Shown one piece after another: positions 57,994-64,000 of a DNA stretch of 64,000 nt (positions are counted from its first letter, which is position 1; each line of letters begins with the position of its first letter). This stretch comes from Microthyrium microscopicum (Eukaryota; Ascomycota; Dothideomycetes; Microthyriales; Microthyriaceae), in NCBI GenBank assembly GCA_010405405.1, contig MU004243.1, positions 677,340 through 741,339 on the forward strand, given 5' to 3'. The translations under genes and the position numbers were made by a program. The notes under the pieces are model-generated. The model was not told the origin of the DNA. It ran no database searches and worked only from the letters and a program-made list of their open reading frames with translations.

Positions 57994-59219
57994 TTACCGC
58001 ACGGTCGCTGAGCAGAAGTTTCCTTCTTCGTCTGCGAGATAATGCTGCATCTCTTTTCGAAGGAGCACCTCCATTGCAGACTTGAAGGTTTCCTTCATCG
58101 CGGCGCAATGCTCTTCAAAGTTGTCATAGAAAGCAGGTCTATGCGGACTGTCGAAATGGTGTAGTCTAGCGCAATGGGTATTGCATAGATCTTTATAGCT
58201 CTCCGGCTGAATAGTCAAAACCTTGATTCCTGCAAAGATGTTGCGCTTGGCGCAGGCAATGGCTCGAAACCAATAGCCGCAATCTTGCCAGATTATCTCA
58301 GCAAGCTTGGACAAATCGACAGCTACACCGTCGAAGGCGAGCTGATTTGCGTATTCGACAGGCAACGTGCCGCTCCAGACAAGTTGTTGAAGTTGCACGC
58401 ACGATCTCAGCAAATAGAATGTCATGTAGACTCCTTGCCGAGTACCATGGCGGAGTAGATCTTCTTCTAAATCGAAAGAGATCTTACGTATCAATCCGCA
58501 ATTCGTTGCGGCAATATCTGCGAGAAACATTTGTGCCCCGAGTAGGGTCTTGAATTTGAAAGATTTCTGGTATAGGAAGAGCGCAGCTTCTGAGGTGATC
58601 TGTTTATTTCAACCGCAAGATATTCAATGGGAAATGAGGCGCTTGCACCTTGTACTTCGGAGCAGCGGTATGGTCGGTGTATGGGCCACTGACCGAATTG
58701 ACAACAACTGGACCTCGTAGGGTAGGTGCAGGAGGAAGCACAGATATAGCCGCGCCGTTTTCAGCCTCGAGGCAGTATTTGTAGACCATAATCCGCAACT
58801 CGGGCGGTAATGTCATGAAACCGAAGTTTCCATCCTGTTGGTTCTGCGCGGAGTCAATTGAAACGGCATCTGCCGCTTGGTCTTGGTGAGGATTCTATAG
58901 TCTGTTAGAAATTTGATGTCTCGTACTAGCTTACTTGGGTACCTATTTAACGCACCTTATTCAAAGATATATTTCCTTCGCCGCCGTGTTGATATGATAG
59001 CAAGAGGTTGGTATCGCTTTGCGCGTCATATGCCATTGACACGCCCACGCCTTCAAGGTCGTGCGCGTTACCAACTCCAGGAGCAGTGCGACGAGCATCC
59101 TCAGTCTGGTCTTCAACACGAGCCGGAATCGCGCTCATAGATAATTGCATTGCGTATGATGCTTCCGTAGGTAAATCACTATCGAGAGGTGATCCGAAGA
59201 TAGAAAGTTGAGGGTTCAT
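57994..59219 (-). CDS. EXR7: 2EXR/F-box-like protein, frame interrupted by a 1-nt insertion
   Basis: Exons 59219-58956 and 58894-57994, joined by the shared phase-0 intron (61 nt). Exon 1 (88 residues) lacks the RYPKRxR block and resembles no domain. The box reads FMTLPPELRIMVYKYCLEAE. At 58607-58609 an extra A in TTGAAATAAACAG produces a stop straight after ILRLK; one A fewer gives ILRLNKQITSEAALFLY, exactly the family middle motif. The frame beyond it is intact through CGYWFRAIACAKRNIFAGI and the tail ADEEGNF. It is a recent pseudogene or a homopolymer sequencing error. With EXR1 it forms the subgroup without the basic N-terminus. Confidence 0.7.
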
Positions 59220-60490
59220 AGTGCAGTCTGATTAAAGGGAGGATGTTGAGGATGGGGTGTGGAAAGAGAACATAAAAGTAGGCGAGTCTTATATGGAAGC
59301 TCAAGAGGTTTGCGCTAGACAGGAAGAATCCATGGTGAGGTGAACTATATATTCGCAGTGAATACAAATAGTAAGGTCGTGCGCGTGTGGGAGTTTGCTG
59401 AATGAGGTGAGTAGGTACATTTGCATTAGGTAGCCGAAAGGTGTAACTGCAGCGAATAGCTGTATATACCGGCAAGAGCTGGAGTAAACTGTATCATTAT
59501 ACCTAGCAAAGGAAATTTCGCTAGCAGTCTAGAACCGCAAGAGGCTTAAGTTGAGGTGCTGCTAGAAGACCACGAAAAGCCGAAATGGGCATTAGGCTGA
59601 CGAGCATTCTGATTGGTTGAACTCGTGTAATTGCTTGTGCCAACCCGCAATTAGGCTGCTAATGGAGATCTTAACTCATGAGCCTATCTTAGCATACAGA
59701 TGTGTGAGACAAGGCGTATTAACGCGGGCCTGAAGATATAGCTTGCTTGGACCCTTTACTTCCTTGCTTTTAGCAACTTCTCCACGCAATCAAATTTCCT
59801 CAAATGTAGGAGTTGTCAAACAGAGTTGGCTCAAATCACCACTGGACATCTTCCTGCCAATGTCAATCAAAAACGAGATGTAACAGATGACCAACGTAAG
59901 TATGAACTCCAGCGCTTTCATATAAGGAAAGCGCTTCATACCCTTTGATTGTTTATAAAGAACCCCTCCATGCGTGTGCTATGTGTCAGGAGATCTACTA
60001 TACCGAATGAAGATGTATCGCATTTCATTACTCTTCCTGAACAGTCTTTGTAAGTTTACCTTGACAGAAGCGGTCACAAGTGTAAGTGAAGCGCAGCTTT
60101 CATAGACATCAATCAGGCATGAAGATATTTGAGAGTCATTCTTGACATTACGTTATCAGCCTCAAGCATTCTCTCTTTTTGGTAAAAATATCTCCTAGCG
60201 AAGTTTTCGTCCACTTTCAACGTTGTAGCGGCCGAACACTCGAAGTTAGCTGTTCATTTGATTGCCGACGAACTGGCAGAGTGACTCATGTCACAAGTGA
60301 CCACATCAGTTTCCATGATTCCCATCATGGCTTCCGGACTCAGCGTACCATACTTGCTAAAATAAAAGATAAAAGTGCTAGGGAACAATAACTTCGATGG
60401 GAAGTCAAGCTCTTCATGATGAAGTGTGCCGGATAGGAGCCGCATGATTTGATCAGCCGCAAGTCAATGTTTTGTGTAGAGCTTCAACAA
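59220..60490. other. EXR7 upstream region / EXR8 3' flank
   Basis: Contains a TATAAG at about 59290 (minus strand) and the EXR7 bipartite motif at 59594-59616. An open frame at 60179-60391 (+) has no support. Confidence 0.4.
59594..59616 (-). promoter_or_regulatory. CCAAT bipartite motif upstream of EXR7
   Basis: On the gene's strand: CCAATCA, N10, CAGCCTAAT, about 375 bp before the ATG. It matches the EXR8 copy at 21 of 23 positions. Confidence 0.6.
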
Positions 60491-61900
60491 CTAAAAGCTA
60501 CCTTCGTCGTCTGCCCCGAAAACAGCCATTTCACGTCGTAAGATAGATTTCAGTTGCTCCGTAACGCAATCCTCCAGCTGGACAGCTTTTTCGGGAATTT
60601 GGTGAAGGAAGTGACCTTGAATGTGGCGAAAATAGCTTAAAGACCAGTAAGTCGACAGCCGACGGCTTGCATCCGTACAGAGCCAGCGACACACATCCTC
60701 CCAGAAATTCCTACAGATTTTGAACACCTGGAATTGGTCAGTGATAAGTCCACGACAGGGTTTTACCGCAACCAGCACGTGCTGAAAAGAGCTTTCGGCT
60801 TTTTCAGCGTGACATCTACTATGCTTTACGGTAACCAAGAGGTTTGAGAAGAGAGTAACTTACTTCCAGTCCGGCAAAGATATTGCGTTTTGCTTGAGCG
60901 ATTGCTCTAAACCATGGGCCAGAGAATTCCCACAACATGCTAACCAAGTAATTTACCTGGAAGCTATCATCAACACAAATGATTCGGTCAATGTATGTTT
61001 CCGGTAGATATGCGTCCATTTTGATCTCGATAATGTTAACGCAGGCTGAAAGCAGATGGAATGTGATGAGCATCTCATGACGCCGGCCAAAGCGAATCAC
61101 CTGGTTCTTGGAAAACCAAACACGTTGTAACAGTGGATAGTTGTTTTGGCCCACCGCTAGTAGAAACGACTGGACGGCTCTAGCAGACTCGAACTCAAAG
61201 ACGTTTGAATAGAGCATTGGGCATGCTTCGGTACGAATGTCCTTGCAGATCCTGAGAATTTTGGGGATAAGCTGAGGCACTGCAATTTCATTGCAATAGC
61301 GGCGACGACCTTTCTGATGGGGACCGTTTTGTAGAAACTTCAAGCTCTTCTGCTTTGTGCGTTTAATCTTGATCTGCCGAGGATGCTGAGGAGGGGGATG
61401 CAGGATTGTCAAAGGTTTATCGTCAACAACAAGGCAGGTTCGATATATTTCGTTGCGTAGCTCTGGAGGAAGCTTCATGAAAGGGAATATGTGACGAGTG
61501 GGAGAATCGTTCTCCGAAAGGGTCTTGGACATTTTCGCTTTGCGCAAGGTCTAACGCTTAGTTGTTAGTAATGGACTCAGGCTTAGCATCACACGCCACG
61601 TACCTTGATCTTATTTTTGCTGACGGGACTGCTCGGTTCATTTGCAATGTTGTGCTCATAGTTGTCGCCATCGCTGACCTCTGCGGTCTCGACATATGAT
61701 ATAGCTGTTCGATTGCGTTTAGGGTACCGATTTGCCTGCTAGTTATTAGTATTCGATCGCTCTATGACAGCCACTGGAGTTGAACGAAGCCATGGTATGC
61801 CTGGTGGTCGTTTCATATCCGTCGAGAGACACAAATTTGTACGTGGAGTACTCACCTCAGCACCCGAAGTCGCCAACAGATGCATAGCTGGGCCAGACAT
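60491..61900 (-). CDS. EXR8: 2EXR/F-box-like family protein
   Basis: Four exons, 61900-61856, 61735-61604, 61550-60864 and 60727-60491, encode 366 residues. Exon 1 is only 15 codons (MSGPAMHLLATSGAE). Exon 2 begins with the family block ANRYPKRNRTAISYVETAE. Intron 2, just before the domain, is the shared phase-0 intron. The box FPFMKLPPELRNEIYRTCL is at about 81-99; the second signature WFRAIAQAKRNIFAGL is at 272-287, directly followed by intron 3; the tail is GADDEGSF. The first acceptor is a NAGNAG (TAGCAG), so a one-residue (Gln) variant is possible. Function unknown; the frame is intact. Confidence 0.8.
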
Positions 61901-63119
61901 AGCTAGTTCAAGCTACACGCTGACGAAATGTGTTTGTCTTAAGATAGTTGCGGAAAGGTGTTAGCATAACAATGGTGCTGAATAGCAGAGGCAACGCAAG
62001 AACTTGAGCGATGGCGCAGAAGGCTCACTGCAGGATTCGAGACGAGGTTAGTTGAAGATGATGATGGGGGATCGTGGAGGGGTACGCGAGTACAGAAAGC
62101 TAAGGAGGTTGCAGGAACTGGAATGTGTAAGAGAACTAAATATATAGCTTGTGCAGCGTAAGTTTCTATAGACCTGTCGCTCGAGTGAAGTGACGGCTTG
62201 CTTCGGTGACTATTTTAGAACGAGGTTGTAGAGCGAAGCAGAAGCCGATAAGCAAGTCAGTGACCGAGCTATACGTTAGTGCAAGAGCATTCCAAACCTT
62301 GGCTGATAGCGATGAGGCTGGGTCTCACCTGGACGAGTTCTATCCGATTGAGGGGAGGAGCTTGAACGAGCCAATTTGGGGAATGAGAGGTTACATCGGG
62401 CATCGCTGACAAAATAGCTAACACAAGTCGGTACGATCAGCTAGGCTGCCAGCTGGTAAGAGTTTAGATAGGAAAATTAGGTCACTGAAGTGATCAGGAT
62501 AGAGTGATAAAATTGTCTACCTCTATATATTGTCAGCTATAAGGCTGGGGAGCATTCTGATTGGCCAATATTACCTTCCAATGCTACAATTGTACTGTAC
62601 AGTACAATGTTGAAGGCCAACTCGTTAAATCCTAACTTGGCAGGCACTACTTATTACTTCAACTAGAGATAATAGCGGCGACTTGGTAACATCGTTTCAG
62701 TGAGCTACTCTTCCCGTCCTATATGAATCTTTGGAGTGCAATTGCCATTTTCAACCCCGGATTTTGCAAAACTCTAGAATTATATCGCAAATAAAGCTGG
62801 TTACTTGCAAGCAAGTCAACTGATTTACTGAACCCAAGGTAGATTATCAGACTCTGTAGAATCAATTGTCTCTCTTAAACGACAAGCACCCGTAGTTATC
62901 CTACTCCAGAGTATCGTTGACGTTGAAAACTGTGGCGACAGGTTTTGCACAGCCACAATTCTAAATATAGATTCTATCTCGACCCCTTTTCCAGCATGTT
63001 AAGCTTCATTTTATTCTCCAACTGCAACCGAACATTTCCCAGCTCAGCGAAAGTGAACCGGCCTCATCATTGCAGAGTTTGCCTTTCACCCAGCATGGGT
63101 TTCCTAATCATCAATTATC
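61901..63119. other. EXR8 upstream region and spacer to the HET-like gene
   Basis: Contains a TATATA element at about 62135, the EXR8 bipartite motif (62542-62564) and a perfect 20-bp palindrome at 62589-62608. Short open frames (62206-62409, 62945-63223) lack support. Confidence 0.4.
62542..62564 (-). promoter_or_regulatory. CCAAT bipartite motif upstream of EXR8
   Basis: On the gene's strand: CCAATCA, N10, CAGCCTTATAGC, about 640 bp before the ATG. Confidence 0.6.
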
Positions 63120-64000
63120 ATGGCGACACACATCACCGCGCATCAAAACTTGCTGATACACTTCGCGTCCTCGCGCCTACGACTGGATCCCTGGATCCCG
63201 TCTGTTTATGCATGGACGCTTGAGGTGCTCGGCTTTTATCTACGGATGTGCAGCTTCCAGTCTCCTGTTGCAATGGCAAATGGTCCACTATCTCGTCCTA
63301 TGCTCCCAATGCTTCTCGTCGCTACCAAGCCAATCCGAACTCACATAATGTCAAACAAAGGCCGATTGAGCAATAACCAGGCATATAACGAGTCTATCAA
63401 CAGATTCTATTGTCTAATATTATGGCACATGCTCATACTAGCGCTTCATCATCAGTCATCGCCAATTGTTTCGATCCGACTCAACAGCTTTATAGACTGG
63501 CCTTACAAATCCACGATCGTATACTTCGTCATCAAAGTTTCTATTGTATCAGAGCTTGGTATCGCTTGGAAATATGAGCCAGTGGAGTCTGCTTTAAGAT
63601 TGTTTCACCGAACATATCGCTTGGTTCCATTTATGCTCAGACTTGTGTTTGGGGACATTGTTTGGTCCACTCCAGGTCATCTAGGCCCGCTCCTCGCGAA
63701 GGCAGCCACGATGACCGCTTTCTTCTATCTCAGCAGTTTTCTCTTCGAGGCGATTGGCAATTGCTTATCCATGTTATATCGAGGAGCGATTTACTTCGAC
63801 AGAAGAGAGTGGTACTGGCCAGTTTGGGAATTCGCAGTTTGCTTGAGCTGGTACGTTGGGCAGCAACTGAAGCCGTCGGAACTGTCGGAACATCTCGATA
63901 ATAGGACTCGGGCTTGTTCGAAACAATTCGAATACACGACTTTGCCAGCTGATAAAGACACCATTCGGTTACTGCTAATTCACCCAAGACCTCCCACGAG
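63120..64000 (+). CDS. Probable HET-domain (heterokaryon incompatibility-type) protein, partial
   Basis: An open frame of 293 codons starts with ATG at 63120, 12 bp after an in-frame TAA, and runs off the end of the window. The first part has three hydrophobic stretches (FYCLILWHMLILALHH, TAFFYLSSFLFEAIGN, WYWPVWEFAVCLSWYV) that may be membrane helices. The last visible residues, FEYTTLPADKDTIRLLLI, match the usual start of a HET domain (FEYxPL...D.IRLL). HET proteins trigger cell death on fusion of incompatible hyphae. The rest of the domain lies outside the window, so the call rests on a short motif. No internal intron is needed. Confidence 0.55.
   Translation, partial: MATHITAHQNLLIHFASSRLRLDPWIPSVYAWTLEVLGFYLRMCSFQSPVAMANGPLSRPMLPMLLVATKPIRTHIMSNKGRLSNNQAYNESINRFYCLILWHMLILALHHQSSPIVSIRLNSFIDWPYKSTIVYFVIKVSIVSELGIAWKYEPVESALRLFHRTYRLVPFMLRLVFGDIVWSTPGHLGPLLAKAATMTAFFYLSSFLFEAIGNCLSMLYRGAIYFDRREWYWPVWEFAVCLSWYVGQQLKPSELSEHLDNRTRACSKQFEYTTLPADKDTIRLLLIHPRPPT

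Overview
The window is nuclear DNA of a filamentous ascomycete (Pezizomycotina). Evidence: genes carry short introns of about 45-75 nt with GTRNGT donors and CTAAC/CTGAC branch sites; the proteins are typical of moulds (amidase, GH15 glucoamylase, secreted cysteine-containing protein, a probable HET-domain protein); and there is a TA-rich island that looks like RIP-mutated transposon DNA. A leotiomycete (Helotiales-like) source is plausible but is inference only.

Layout. 1-3225: RIP-degraded retroelement remains ending in a possible polypurine tract. 3226-6570: four small one-exon genes for coiled-coil proteins in tandem, each with a TATAAAA box 134-152 bp before its ATG. 7146-8266: first member (EXR1) of a 2EXR/F-box-like family. 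8908-9144 and 11086-11727: two different TA-flanked inverted-repeat elements (MITE-like). 9447-30653: mostly conserved genes: alpha/beta hydrolase, PAP2 phosphatase, amidase, DUF2786-like nuclear protein, mitochondrial ribosomal protein bL31m, flavin-reductase-like protein, aldo-keto reductase, serine hydroxymethyltransferase, RNA polymerase I subunit RPA34 and a GRC3-like protein whose P-loop is degenerate. 31092-43287: five same-strand paralogues EXR2-EXR6 with no other gene between them, plus a 19-bp minisatellite (14 units). 43791-57452: SDR, GH15 glucoamylase, a conserved protein with an HhH-like motif, mitochondrial TyrRS, MSH6, a secreted protein. 57994-61900: EXR7 and EXR8 on the minus strand. 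63120-end: a long open gene running off the window, probably a HET-domain protein.

The most interesting content is the eight-member EXR family. All members share an N-terminal LPxE(I/L)RNxIY box and a second, C-terminal signature WFRAIAxAKRNIFAGL; six of eight share one phase-0 intron position. Upstream of seven of the eight I find a bipartite motif in the same orientation: CCAATCA, a spacer (N10 in six, N14 in one), then CAGCCTTAT. The eighth has a weak version. This suggests a co-regulated, recently expanded family. EXR4 and EXR7 each carry a single-base frameshift at a homopolymer.

Housekeeping genes are arranged as divergent pairs with short shared promoters: RPA34/GRC3 (both ribosome biogenesis), bL31m/flavin reductase (both with mitochondrial presequences) and TyrRS/MSH6. 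Exon boundaries were deduced by hand from splice sites, reading frame and family conservation.
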